Assembly: GCA_950022295.1 (NCBI GenBank)
Contig: OX465601.1
Span: 116,951,501-117,015,500 of the forward strand
Length of the DNA: 64,000 bases
Direction: 5' to 3'
DNA from: Bromus sterilis
Lineage: Eukaryota > Streptophyta > Magnoliopsida > Poales > Poaceae
Positions 22,441 through 34,020 of the stretch are shown here, piece after piece (within the stretch, counting starts at the first letter, position 1; the number at the start of each line of letters is the position of its first letter). A program made the translations under genes and the position numbers. The notes beneath the pieces were generated by a model. The model did not search any database and was not told where the DNA came from. It saw only the letters and a program-made list of their open reading frames with translations.

Positions 22441-22925
22441 GAGGGATGACAACTAGGTGTTATCATGGTAACTAGGTGTTATAATCACCGTGGAAACTAG
22501 ATATTACATTATCTAACAAGCTTTATGAAATAAATGACAACTAGGTAGAAGTATAACAAAACATAATGGTAACTAGGTGTTATAATCACCGTGAAAACTA
22601 GGTATTACATTATCTGGACAAGCTTTATGAAATAAATGACAACTAGGTAGAAATATAACAAAAGATAATGGTAACTAGGTGTTATAATCGTTGTGGCAAC
22701 TAGGTATTTACATTATCCGACAAGCTTCATGAAATAAATGACAAGTCGGTAGAAGTATAACAAAACATAATGGCAACTAGGTTTATAATCGTCGTGGCAA
22801 CTAGGTATTACATTATCTGACAAGCTTTATGAAATAAATGACAACTAGGTAGAAGTATAACAAAACATAATGGCAACTAGGTAATACAATATCTGACAAC
22901 CATATAAAAATAAATGACAACTAGG
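22441..22925 (+). repeat. Minisatellite, 101-102 bp unit, about 4.5 copies
   Basis: The landmark ATAATC after AGGTGTT or AGGTTT recurs at 22481, 22582, 22684 and 22785, giving a period of 101-102. Each unit includes ACAAGCTTTATGAAATAAAT and several copies of CAACTAGGT. Diverged half units extend leftward to about 22270, interrupted near 22375-22445 by an unrelated segment. Confidence 0.9.
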
Positions 22926-23609
22926 AATATATCTTGCAAATATTGCTAGGATTGCAAGGACATGGTTTATGTAAACCTAGGCTCAAATGCTCCCTATAAA
23001 CATTACATTCTAAACAAATAGTAAAAAAAATCAACAAATCTGATATTTTTTGTGGATGAACATCAAAAAATGTTTTAACATTGTAAAAAAAATCACCTTG
23101 AAAAGATATTTTTGGAGGCTTGTACAAAAAAACATAACTCAAAAGAACACATTTTGGAGTATTAATTTTTATTTATTGCACACACCTCTAGAAATGTCTT
23201 TTCGTGAAATTTTACAAAATGTTAATTTTTTTGTTGATGTTCGTCCACAATTTTTTTAGAATATATTGATTTTATTTACAATTTTTAAAATTTACTGTTT
23301 ATTTAGATGCATTTGAGTTCGGAATTAAAGAGGTACTTTTCGGATGACAAATATATCTCACTATAAGTATTTAATTAGTTTACACCTAGGAATTAATACA
23401 TGCATTACATTCCTGCCCTATTGTACACACGAGTTTGTTGCCTGTTATCTCATGCAAGTAGAAAAGTAGTACTACTCCACCAAGTGCCCGGTCAGGAGGG
23501 AATGAGTAGTAGTACTACTACTATCAAAGTGCTACAGTTGTTAGACGTCACATCACATGAGTTCACGTGACTTACTTTTCCTGTAATGTAATGTGTATGC
23601 ATGCACACC
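22926..23609. other. AT-rich spacer
   Basis: AT-rich DNA with long A and T runs. A palindromic tendency is visible around 23000-23250, where AAAAATGTTTTAACATTG and AAAATGTTAATTTTTTTG-like words face each other. No gene found. Confidence 0.5.
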
Positions 23610-23625
23610 GATCCTAGTGCTCCTT

Positions 23626-24535
23626 TTTTTTGAACAAAGGAAGGGTCTCGAGGACCCCAACTGCATTAATCCCAAGCAAAGTTTACAAGCCAGTCCCTCA
23701 GAAAGTAAAAGATCAAACATAGGGACCTAAATATTACAAAAAGAGCCCTAAAACTAAATTGAAAAACGCGATCAGGTCCCTCTTCTTCTTCGCAGACTGT
23801 GCGTCGCTGCCTCCTGTCTCGGCCAGCTGCTCCGTCGCCGGGGACGGGGCCACTTGGGACGGAGCCGCCGAAGAACGTCGAGCTAGGGAGCACAAGATCC
23901 TCCATTGTGGCTTCATAGCCTGGAGGTTAAACATATGGAGACGCCGGCCACCTGCCGAGTGCGTCCTCCCCAGAATCCGCCGCCCTTCGGCGAGAAAAGT
24001 CGGCACCAAGACGGTCGCCGAGGATGAGCTTCTAGTGAGGGATGCAGCAGGACTCCAAGGTGAACATCTATAGCAGATCTGCAATATACAAAGTCCCCTC
24101 CCTCCACCATGGAGTAGAAGAAACCAGAGAAGCAAGATTTGCGCCAGACCCACCCCTTCCATGGATAAGGCAAGATTATTGAGCGAGCTAGAGGGTTGAA
24201 TCGTCCTCCCCTTCGACCACCACGGCCGCCGGAGAATAGGAGCAGTCCCCCAAATCTCCCAGCTTCTTGCGAGATGCGAGGAGAAACTCGAACTAGAAGG
24301 AAAACAGGAAAGGAAACTACCTACACGCGAGAACCATCTCCCCCTACTCCACTCCAGCCGGCTACGCCGACGGAGGGAGCAGGAAGGAGAGGGCCGCAAT
24401 CAGATCCAGTCGCCAGAGCAGTCAAATAAAGGAGAGGAGGAGAACGGTGGGGGTTTGGTTGGTTGGTACTACTATGTCCCGTGTGCTTTGGATGGAAGTT
24501 TTGGAAACTGGAAGGGGAGGGGAAGGAGGAGGTTG
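23626..24535 (-). mobile_element. Poly(A) retroposon with 16-bp target duplication
   Basis: The minus strand ends in an A run (23626-23631) and the insert is flanked by perfect GATCCTAGTGCTCCTT at 23610-23625 and 24536-24551. Its 5' part is GC- and CT-rich like a plant 5' untranslated region, and its 3' part reads TTTAGGTCCCT ... GGCTTGTAAACTTTGC before the A tail. Frames up to 221 codons exist on the minus strand, but none shows a domain I recognise. It is either a short LINE-derived non-autonomous element or a processed transcript. Confidence 0.85.
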
Positions 24536-24799
24536 GATCCTAGTGCTCCTTGTTGATCTATTTCCATATGGGCGTTTTTCGTCGTGATTAATTAGTACTC
24601 TTCCGTACATGTAGTAGTCGTCGCACGGCAGGACAAAAATGCGGCGCCACTACGAAGTTGCATCCTTTAATTAATGCCTAGGACCAAATCATATACTCCA
24701 TAAGTGATCTAATCTACGTAGGTACTAGTTCTCACAAGGAAAATCTAATCTACATACATGGACTTATGCGACCAAAAAACATTTGTTGTTCATTCAAAA

Positions 24800-24968
24800 A
24801 TTCGCGTCAACTTTGGTTATTTTCGTTATTACCGAAACCGAACCGAAATTATATGGTTATTACCGAAACCGAACTGTATCTATGTATAAACCGTATAAAC
24901 CGAAGTATAAAAACCGTATAAAACCAAAAATCGTATAAACCGAACTGAATCAAACCAACCAAATCGAA
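24800..24968 (-). repeat. Right subterminal motif array of the hAT-like element
   Basis: ACCGAAACCGAAC and TATAAACCG words are repeated about ten times, mirroring the left array in inverted orientation. Confidence 0.8.
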
Positions 24969-24980
24969 TGCACACCCTGA

Positions 24981-25587
24981 ACCGATAGCCACTGATAGAG
25001 TGAGGGAATAAGCCCAATATGTCCAATCCCTAGACCACAAAAATCCACGAGAGGGGAATTATTTTGAGCTCTTGTGTGGGTTGGTGGATTAGTTTGGCAT
25101 GGAACTGTCATGCTTCACAGCTCCTTACCATGTCATTTGCTTCTTAGAGGGCGCCAGGCCAGACGAAGGCTTGTTGGAAGGCATTGCCGACCACGGTGCG
25201 AGACGACAAGTGGCTGCCGCACTCCCCTCTGTGAATGTTAGCGATAATCTCACGACCTTCATCTTGTTAAATGCACCTGAGCTTGTCCCCATTGGGGTGA
25301 ACTGGGTACAGGTCACCGTACTACAAATTGTACAACTTGGATTGGCGAGTGATTCTTTCACCTTGTGCATTGTCCTCGAGGAGGGCTCTCATCACCAGAT
25401 AATTCTTGATCGCCAGGATCTAGTCAGCGTGTTGGCGGGAGAGAGTGAGCAACATGCCAGAAAACACCTAGTAGCTCGGATCACCTTGAGAGCCATCGGG
25501 AACCAGTAGGCCAGCACCTTGTCAGCACCGCCGGCAGCCTCGATCCCAACGGTGTAGAGCTGCAAGAACTCAATGGGGTTGGCGGTG
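24981..25587 (-). pseudogene. Old gypsy gag fragment fused by deletion to integrase
   Basis: Reading the minus strand from 25587, the first about 130 bp encode a gag segment (NPIEFLQLYTVGIEAAGGAD, then YWFPMALK). After about 25450 the frame fragments resemble the RNase H-integrase linker and the integrase zinc finger (SSRTVVGNAF, then SCEA with the next Cys codon mutated to stop), leading to VVxGLDILGLFPHSISGYR at the hAT-like insertion. Protease, reverse transcriptase and most RNase H are missing, so an internal deletion joined gag to integrase. Many stops are present. Confidence 0.78.
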
Positions 25588-25822
25588 GAGATAATGGCAT
25601 ATAACGTCCATGTGTTCGCTGGCTAGGTCCATCTCGGTCCTAGAGGTTGCAAAGTGTTTCACTACGGTCCTCATTCGATAAAATACGCTTCAATACAGTC
25701 CTAGAGGTCGATCTTGCAGTCCTGGGCATATGCGAGCTATACATACACCGTATTCATCTATTGCCACGTCACAATACGGAATATTCCAAGAAAATATTCA
25801 TTCGGTCCCACTCGTCAGGTGC
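25588..25822 (+). repeat. Left terminal inverted repeat of the MULE
   Basis: It contains GCTGGCTAGGTCCATCTC and, further in, CCCACTCGTCAGG. The right repeat matches it in reverse complement, with scattered substitutions. Confidence 0.92.
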
Positions 25823-26043
25823 TATTATGCAATACGGTCCCTGCTAAAAATTAAGACACACTTACTGCCCGCTCTCTCTCTCTGTTTCTATCCCGTGGTG
25901 GCTTGCGGCGACTAGGACGACGGCGGTGCGCTTGGCGGCGGCGGTAGATGTTCCCGCGTAGTTCGGCTAAGGTGGAAGGAAATTAGAGCAGTGTGGAGAA
26001 TCTGGCGGCGCCTCTCAACTGTCCACGTCCATGGAGGACCTTT
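25823..26043 (+). other. MULE 5' untranslated region, left of the copia insertion
   Basis: CT-rich run TCTCTCTCTCTGTTTC, then GC-rich sequence. It continues at 53919 after the inserted element and probably includes the transposase promoter and leader. Confidence 0.5.
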
Positions 26044-27314
26044 TGAAAGCTCAAGAATGATCAGAGGGGGAGGGGGTGAATGATCACTTCTAAAAATTCT
26101 ACAGAACTTAGAAGGAAATCATGCAAAAAGAGAAAGACAGAAGTAATCTCGAGGGAATTGTAATATCGAAGGACATGTCTAAGTCGAATGAATGGGGATG
26201 AGGGGAAACATCGAAGGCAAACAGGTAATAGAGTAAATACAGAATGTAAGTGCGAGTAAGAAAACGAGCCTGACATTACGATATTTAGTAAACCAGTTCA
26301 CACTATGCAAAGTGCTATGTCTGTTTGGAGGGACTGGTGATTGAACACCTGGAGCAAAACTCTCTTCGTCCTATTCCCCACTGCAACAAACTCCCCGAGC
26401 TTGTCCAGTTCTTACTCGGGGTAGATGATTCAGGACATCTCCGAAACCTTTACAGACTTCCTTCAGCAGTGACAATTACTCTTCGACTGCTTGACAGGCG
26501 ACGCCTAACCGTCTAGGAGACTTGCAGATCTCCAAGATAAAAAGATCGGCTAATATCAACCTAAGTCTCAGTGAATATCTCAACTCAGTTTGGACTTGGG
26601 TTTGGTTTTCTCTCGAAATCTTCCTCGGGATGCTCACAACTCTTCTGTCTCAGAATATTCAGTGGAGCAGCCAACCGCAAATGGCGGGTAGGTGCGGGGT
26701 ATTTATAGGTGGCGATCCCGATGGTGAAATGACTGAAGTGACCCGATGCAACCGCTTGACGCGTGTCCACAATGGTCGGATTTTCAATAACTGCGTAACT
26801 TTTCTTGCGGGGCAAATAAGCTGACTTACCGAACGAGTTCTCTGTCCAAGGCACCAAGTGTGATGAGTTTGCCTTCGAGCTATTACTCGACTCAGTAAGA
26901 TTTCTCTCGGCAGGCTCTCCTTGGGTTTTAGGTTGAGCAGAGCAAGTTCACTTCAACTAAGATTTCAACTAGCAAGCCCCTCTTGATAATATGGTCTTTC
27001 CTACGACTCAAGAAAATAAAAGAGAAACAATCAAAAAGACTAAGTCCTCATCCAGCTTCAGCTTTCTCCTCGTTGCGCTTTTGCTCGAGAGCATCTTCTT
27101 TCTTGACGACAATTTTAGGGGTCGTCTTCTTTCAAAGGCTTCGGTATAGGACTGCAGCTTTGCTACAGTGAGTTGTCCTTAGAGCTTCTCCATGCAAACT
27201 CCATTCTTCAGGAACCTAAGTATCTGTTCATACTCGAAAACGATATTAGTCCCTCTAATGATTTGTCCAACAATCTCCAAAACCTTCGGGGGGGGGGGGG
27301 AACTTGCTCTTACA
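26044..27314 (-). repeat. 3' LTR of the SIRE/Maximus-like element
   Basis: 1271 bp. Plus strand begins TGAAAGCTCAAGAATGATC and ends CTTGCTCTTACA. A minus-strand TATAAATACC lies at about 26696-26705, as in the other LTR. A run of more than ten G at about 27289-27300 replaces a shorter G run in the 5' LTR. Confidence 0.93.
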
Positions 27315-27417
27315 ATCTCCCCCTTTTTGGACGACTGTTGACAAAACAGGCATCGATAAATAATTGAAAAGTTTTGAGTTTTCGATAATAAATCAGAGCT
27401 AAGATCGATGATGTACT
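27315..27417 (-). other. Polypurine tract and 3' untranslated region
   Basis: The minus strand reads AAAAAGGGGGAGATT immediately before the LTR start, a textbook polypurine tract for plus-strand priming. The rest is noncoding and ends at the solo LTR insertion. Confidence 0.85.
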
Positions 27418-28930
27418 TGATACGTCCAAAATGCATCACTATTTTATATTGTAATTCTTTCTTATTCATTGATATATTTCATGTTATGATGATGTTCTTA
27501 AGTTGTTTTGGCTTATTTTACATAGTTTTCAACTTTCTGATGCCGAAGCAGCAGACGCTGGATTCAGCGGTAAAAAGTGGACGCTGAGTTGCTGAAGAAG
27601 AATACCTCCAAATTACCTGAAAATCGACGGGGGGTATTTTTCAGAAAATTAATGAAGACACGCCGAAGAGGGGCCAGAGGGGGGCCACAGGTGCCCAGGC
27701 GGCCACCCGGCGCGGCCCCACCCCTGGCCGCGCAGGGAGGGCGCCTGGAGGTCTGGGGCCACTCCCGGCTCCCCCTTTGGCCTATATATCGCTCATATAT
27801 CAAAAACCCTAAAAAAAGGAGAGGTTACGGAGTTCCGTCGCCGCTCCGTGGCAGAAACCTACAGAGGAGAAAAGACATCTTCGGCGGGCAGATTCCGCCG
27901 GGGAGACCACCTCCCGGAAGGGGAGATCATCGCCATCGTCATCACCATCGTCACGGGAATCATCGAGATCATCATCAACATCATCCCAAAATCAGCACCA
28001 TCTTCATCTTCATCCAATCTTACCTCACAAGTCCAACTTGTGTTGTAATCCGTACTATCTATCCTCTCTACTCTAGCGGTGTTGATTACTACCGTGTGAT
28101 GAATGCTATTGAGTTTTGTTGGAGAATTATCATTGTGTCCAGATTTTTCATCATCTATTTATCCCCTCTGATCGTGATCTCTTTTATTTCTTGTGAGTAG
28201 TTACTTTAGTTCTTGAGGACAAGGGAGAAGTCTAGTTGTTAGTAGTCATATGATGTTGAAGTAATATGTGTTGTTTGATACTTAAGTTGTGTTGTTATTT
28301 TCCTAGTGGTGTTGTGTGAGTCGGACACTCAACACTTCGCCTTATTAAGGACCTAGGGGAATACATTGTGTACAAAGAATGCTTACGGTGGGTTGCCGGA
28401 GTGACAGAAACCTGAACCCCAGTTCGCATGCTTTTGCACAAGGGAATAATGGATCAACGATCGTATTGCTATGGTTAGGCTTTTGCCTTAATTAATACCT
28501 TGTATTTGTGGATGCTTGCAAGGTGTTTAATCATAAGAGTGCACTCGTCTTAGTATAGAGGGTGTACTAGCATAGATCTACCCACTCAAAACTTATCAGC
28601 ACAACACATAGTACCGAAGCGGAATATGGCGAAAGCACATGGCTATTTCTCCCGTGTGTCCTCAAGAATGCTTTAGCCTTTATAAGTCCAGTTGCTAGGC
28701 CTATCCTTTGCTCAAAAGGATCGGGCCACTTGTTACTCCTCAGTGCTCTTTACTTTGCTCGCTTTTACCTTTCTGTTGCTTATACCAAAAACCCCTAAAA
28801 AGTTACCTTTCAGTTCCTGCATCTATTTCTTTACCAAAGTCACTTACCAATACCTTCTGCTCCTCGTTGGGTTCGACACTCTTATTTATCGAAAACGCTA
28901 CAAACGACCCCCTACAGTTGAGGGTCATCA
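27418..28930 (+). mobile_element. Solo LTR (1513 bp) with TGATACGTC start
   Basis: It starts TGATACGTCCAAAA and ends GAGGGTCATCA, with perfect GTACT duplications at 27413-27417 and 28931-28935. A TATA box CCTATATATCGC (27780-27791) is followed by a GC-rich leader. The 3' end has the Triticeae LTR block TTGGGTTCGACACTCTTA. There is no internal domain. The frame at 27577-28200 is compositional and includes HHRHGNHRDHH-like low complexity, not a protein I recognise. Confidence 0.92.
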
Positions 28931-28935
28931 GTACT

Positions 28936-29327
28936 CCCCCTTGATGTATGCACGGAAGATGTAAATTTCCAGTGAAGTGCATATTTGATAAGTGTTGAGT
29001 CGAGGGAAAAACATCATAAACTTAGCGAGCAAGATTGCTGTCCAAAAGACATCCAATGAGAGATATGCAATCTCCTCGATTAACATGTGAACTTATATGA
29101 TATATAAATTGCTGCAAAGATTTATGTATCGCAAGCATAGCAGATAGATATCTTACGGTAAAAGCAGTAGTTCACAGACCTACTTAGAATTAGTTACAAC
29201 CAGATCGAATGAGAATCGAATGTTTTTTGAAACTACTCGGAAACTCAAAGTTCAACGACCAAAAAGCGAATCCCTTAACCCCCCAGACAAAATATTTCTT
29301 CGATGCCACAACATCTCCCACTTTTTG
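28936..29327 (-). other. Noncoding segment between third ORF and solo LTR
   Basis: AT-rich, no frame on the minus strand that continues the third ORF. It is the 3' untranslated region of the SIRE/Maximus-like element. Confidence 0.55.
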
Positions 29328-32300
29328 TCACAACAAACAAAAAGATGGAGAATAGGATCGACAGAATTCCTCCTCGCTGAAGCGGCGACGATGAGAATAT
29401 TCCGCATGCGAAGCTCGTGCCTTGGTCGAAGGAAGACGTCTGATGGGGCGACCACCTCGAGGAGTAATATTCGTGCGAAAAGAGTGTTGATCACCAAAAT
29501 ATTCCAACCGCGATTCTGGAGGGGTCTTGGGGCTTCGAGGAAGTGGAGAGTAAACTCTCGCTGTGCGCCTTTCTTCTTCGGGGTCGGAGTCAGAGGAGAC
29601 AGTGTCCATGGTGATGTGATAATAGTCGTCCATGCAAAGTACATCTCTTTTTTTCGGCAACATCGGAATGTTTGAATTTGGGCGATCAACCCGATCATCA
29701 TTTGTCCATTGCCTTTGCAGATGCGGGGGAAATTCTTCGAATCCGCGGCGCTGCAGCTGACCGAGAGAATTGAACTTGCGTAGTCCCTTCCATTCCCTGC
29801 AAAGACATTCACGAAGGAGTTGATTATTGTTCATAGTGATGTTACGCAGATGGTTAATTTCAGTCATCATCTTTTTCTTCTGCACAAGATCTTGGTCGAT
29901 GTAGTGCTGAAACATTTGTTGTGAACGAAGGGAAATCTCCATGTGATGAACTAGCTTGATAAACTTCGAGAGAATATTGCGTTCAGTCATATGGGCCCTT
30001 ATTCCTGTGTGCTCAGCAAATGGGTCATTGGGTCGAGCAACAACCTGCAATACTTCCCTAACAGGTGGAGTGAAAATCTTCGGGAAAATTGTTACGGGTA
30101 ATGGCACGTCCCGAGAGTAATTGCAGATTGCCATGAGCCATGGTGCATAGGGCTTGAGAGCGATATGATCATCTGCACAGGAAACCATGGTGCGAATGAA
30201 GTAGTCCTCAAAATCGAAGGGAAGTCCATTGACTAACTTCATTATGGCATGTTGCACGTCGTTGGGAATGACAAAATCATCATGAAAATCTTGCATGGGC
30301 ATCAAAGTCTTCGACAAAATATAGAACCACACTTTAGCTTCGAAGATTAAATGCTTCGGCTTCGGTTCAGCAGGGTAGTGATCTCCTACGACATCAGGAT
30401 CCATCAGCGGGCATGAGAGCAGGCAGATCATGCAGCTTGTGAGGTAATCTTTTGAAACGAGGAAAATTGATTACTGCCAGAAATTCATCGACACTCATGT
30501 GAAAATCTTGGCCTTGAATCATGAAGTAAAATTTCCAAGTGCTCGGCCTTGTGTGATCTCCGGTGACATATAGAGTTGCATAAAATTGTTTGATAAGCTC
30601 GGGGTTGACTCCATTGTCGAGGCTAAATACTTTGTGTGCATGCAACCCATCAATTGTTTCTGCAACGTTCTCAAAACAAGTTGTCGCATATACCGAAGGC
30701 ATATCCAAATACTGATGTTGGAAGAGCCTGGCCTTGTTGTAGAGCACACGAGTGTAATACACTACCTGTTCTTGGGTCCAAAGCCGAAGAGAATATGCAT
30801 TCCTTGGTTTATCGTAGGGATTGGGCCCGAAGAAAAATGGTTTGTGTTCATGCCTCTTGGAAATGGGGCCTCCTCAAGGAACATCCGAGCGGAACAGGGG
30901 CATCATTTATCTGGGATGTGTTGAATGCAGCAGCTCATCGACATGAAGCACTTCATCGACATTCTCTAGAAGTTGCAGGCTTGGAGCATCAACTCGAGGT
31001 TGTGAGGATGGAACATTGACAACATCCTGTGTGGGAACAGCAGCAGGAGCATTTTCCTCGGCCTGATCTTCGACGACATCTCCTTCGTCGGTATTCTGAG
31101 CTTCTTTGGCCTCTTCTGTTTCCATAGCTTCGAGGTCCGCATCAAGCTGATCTGCAACATCCACCATCTCTTCGTTCGAGGAAGACGATGAGGATGAGGA
31201 GCTGTCATCTGATCTCTCGTCTCCAGAGCCATCTTCTTCGACATCGGCCTCATCAGTAGCAGGCGGAGCCTCTTGGCGAGAGGAAACTGTGGTAACATCC
31301 ACATTTTCTTCTTCTTCGTACAGCTTTGAGGTGTGGGTAGGAGGGAAATATTTTGGAATAGATGGAGCTGGAGCTGGAACTTCTTGCTCAACCTGAGCAT
31401 TCTGCTCTGTCTCATCTTGAAGGGGTGGAGGAGTAGCTTGTCGGGGTGGTGAAGGGGCGGGTGGTGGAGATGGTGCTTTGGGTGGAGTTGGTTGATGAGG
31501 TGGAGGAGTTGATTGTCGGTGAGGAGGAGTTGGTGCTCTTGGTGGAGTGGGTTTTCTAGTAGGGGGTGCAGTTTCTTGTCGTGCTGGTGCAGCAACGAAC
31601 TCAACAGTCTTTTTCTTCTTTCTTGCAGTCTCTGGCATCCCACGTCCAGAGGATGTGGCAGCATTATTATCGGTCAACTTTCTCTTTCGAGATAGTCTCT
31701 CTGTGAGGGCCGCATTGTGATCTCTGCACATATCGGCCACTATCTGTCGGACCTTGTCATGAACAACAGCGATATTGTCCTTCTGAATTCTTCTCGATTC
31801 AGCAAGTGCAGCGAGCTTGGACTTGAAGATTTTTCTGGACTCAACACCTTCAGTCTCTTCTTGAAGTTGATTTGTATAGAAAGTTTCTTGTTGACGATCC
31901 TTTCGATCTTGGGTCAAATACTTGTCCCAGCGGACAATGTATCTATCCACTCGATCTTGAATTTCCTTCGGAACAAAGTCCTCGAGAGTCACATGCTTGG
32001 GAGAGGTGGCCATCTTCAGAAGCACACTGGTGATCTCAACAGCATTCCACTCGGCCAAATTGGAAGAATTTCCTTCGTTTGAGCTCTCTTCTACTGCTCA
32101 AGAGCCTGGCACAATAGGTACAGCTGGGGCAACAGGTGCTGGAGCACCACGAGGAATTGGGGAAGCCTGATACTTCATCCTAGCCTCCTTGGCTTTCTTC
32201 TCGGCATTCTTGGTGGCCTTGGCAGTAGCACCATGTTGTGGTACGGAACCTTGGGCCGCAACCTTCACCTTCGAGGCACCAGCATCCTCTAAATTTTTCT

Positions 32301-33383
32301 TCGGAGTACTAGCAGCTGCATCTTTTTCTTTCGTGGCACTGGGGGCCACAACTTTCTCGGTGGCACTAGGGGCCACAACTTTTTATTTCGTTGCACTGGG
32401 GCAGACTTTTTCTCGAGCTGAAGTCGATACTTGTCGGAAACCAAATGCAGTATGCCCAACTTCTTGGCGACCTCGGCTTTCTTTTCTTTGGTCTGGCTGT
32501 ACAAATTCATCAATTTAGCCTTCTCCAAATCTTTGGCCTCAAGTTCTTGTTGCTTTGCCAATATTTCCTGCTTCTATTTCAGAATTTCATCTTCTTCGGC
32601 CACGACCGGTTGCTTGCCCTTGGACTTAGCCGAGGGTTTTGATCGTCGAGGGGGAGTGGTGGCAAGCGGTGAATCTGTGAATAAATTAGTCATGTCTATA
32701 GTTCCTCGAGGAGCCGTTGCAGCAGGCTCCTGGATTCATACTCCCCTGTCGCCTGGTTTCTTCTTTGGTGCAGGAGGAGGATGATTAGCTTGGGCATCTG
32801 CCTCTGTAACTTGATCTTGTTGCTCGGTCTTTGCTTCCTCTTCAGATGTAGCCTTAGGAGGTGAGACAACATCGAGCTTTTTCTGGCGCTTGGCAGATCT
32901 CTTGCCAGATTTTGGTTTAGTGCTTGGACCAACCTCTTCGGCAACTCCTACGTTTCCAGCAGCAACTTTCTTGGCCTTGGCCTGCTTCCTCTTTTCTGGT
33001 CGCTCAGCTTGAGCAGCAACCAATTCCTAGAAATACGCTAGAGTTTTCAGAGTGGACGGGTGAACGTTATCTGGTGGAGGAGGTCTATTTGCTCGTGTCC
33101 ATCCTAGCTTCAAGGCTGTGACATCAGACCAGGGATTCTTCAAGGCAAACAATCTTTCTCATCGAGGAATAATGGCCTTGTACTCATACCAACGAATAGC
33201 TTGAAGTCTTCGAATCTCTTGCAGTCTATTGTCTCTCGTTCTGGCATCTTCAACATAACCTTCTGGCGTTCTCAGATTTTTCTCGATAATGAAATCTTCA
33301 GACAAGCCTTCTGAATTGTTGGTTATCTTTGTTCGTCCTCCAGCACGCCTGGGCTGCCTGACATTTCCTGCATTCTCAGACAT
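29328..33383 (-). pseudogene. Third (env-like position) gene of the SIRE/Maximus-like element
   Basis: Starting with ATG at 33383 (MSENAGNVRQPRRAGG), a frame of about 1300 codons runs to 29328, broken by several stops and at least one frameshift. In order it has a basic, lysine-rich region (33000-32100); a segment with EDFVPKEIQDRVDRYIVRWD; a proline-rich tract of TPP repeats (about 31560-31400); an acidic serine run (about 31160-31200); and a C-terminal globular part with FYATLYVTGDHTRPSTWKFY and FHMSVDEFLAVINFPRF, resembling the plant transposon-associated domain found in other grass elements. I see no signal peptide or membrane helix, so envelope function is not supported. Function unknown. 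Confidence 0.75.
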
Positions 33384-33387
33384 TTTC

Positions 33388-33816
33388 CTGCGAAACATAT
33401 AGGTGCGAGGGAAAATAGGAAAGATATGAACATGTACCAGACATTTTTGAAGAAAATCATTTTGAACGCAACAATCATATAGACAGATTTATCTTTGAAC
33501 CAGTTTTTCATGCGAGTGCTATGCTAAATTTCCATCGGGCGCAAGTCTAACACATAACTTGTCTGAATAAGATGCTCAAAGTGTAAATCTATCGATATGA
33601 ATCTGAGAGATTTTGCCTAGGTGAGAAATTCCACGGGACGAGGGATTTCTTACCTAGATCTGATGGGATTTTGAGTGGAAACGCTAGAAACCGATTTCCT
33701 AAAGTGTAAAGATCCAAACGGATCAAACAGACCTAAGAAAAATAAGAGAAAGTCAAGAACAAATCTAGAACTCGAAGAACAGATTGGAACGGATTTGAGT
33801 CTAGCCTCGCACATAC
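33388..33816 (-). other. Predicted 5'UTR intron before the third gene
   Basis: On the minus strand the donor AG|GTATGT is at 33816 and the acceptor TTTCGCAG ends at 33388, four bases before the ATG-containing GAAAATG. The 429-nt segment is AT-rich with polypyrimidine stretches, in contrast to the GC-rich exon upstream. Confidence 0.6.
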
Positions 33817-34020
33817 CCTAGCTTGGTGATGTGAGAGATCTACGGCGGCGCGGATGCAGATCCTCGTCGACGGGAATGTCTTTGGCGACTTCCTTCCTGC
33901 AGCGAAGCGGCGAGGAGATCAACGGCGACGAAACGACACGGCGGCGTGCAAGAACTTGGGGGCGAGAGCGAGAGAGACGAAGTCGAGGGAAAGCGAGGGT
34001 TGCACCGGTGGGGTGGATCG
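33817..34020 (-). other. GC-rich predicted 5' exon of the third gene
   Basis: About 200 bp, rich in CTCTCTCGCTCTCG-type sequence on the minus strand, typical of grass 5' leaders, ending CCAAGCTAG at the predicted donor. No long upstream ATG frame relates to the main frame. Confidence 0.5.

Larger units (their letters stand above)
19282..24980. mobile_element. hAT-like element (5.7 kb), apparently non-autonomous
   Basis: Terminal inverted repeats TCAGGGTGTGCA (19282-19293 and 24969-24980) are flanked by 8-bp duplications that match at six of eight positions, ATTGATAG and ACCGATAG, the differences being C/T transitions. The flanks rejoin the integrase frame of the old gypsy element. Both subterminal regions (19290-19440 and 24800-24960) are dense in ACCGAAAC and AACCG motifs in opposite orientation, as expected for hAT transposase binding arrays. 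No hAT transposase frame was found. The interior carries a LINE fragment, a minisatellite and a retroposon. hAT assignment is from termini and 8-bp duplication only. Confidence 0.75.

Noticed and set aside
22441..22925. CRISPR-like array
   Set aside because: Units of 101 bp repeat as a whole with no variable spacers, and the setting is a plant genome; it is a minisatellite.
25099..25509. 136-codon plus-strand frame as a host gene
   Set aside because: It is the antisense of the decayed gypsy gag-integrase, which has clear motifs on the minus strand.
27577..28200. 207-codon plus-strand frame
   Set aside because: Within a solo LTR; the histidine/arginine-rich part is a simple ATCATC/CACCAT repeat and no family is recognised.
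29328..33383. Calling the third gene a viral-type envelope protein
   Set aside because: No signal peptide, membrane helix or cleavage site is visible; only its position is env-like.
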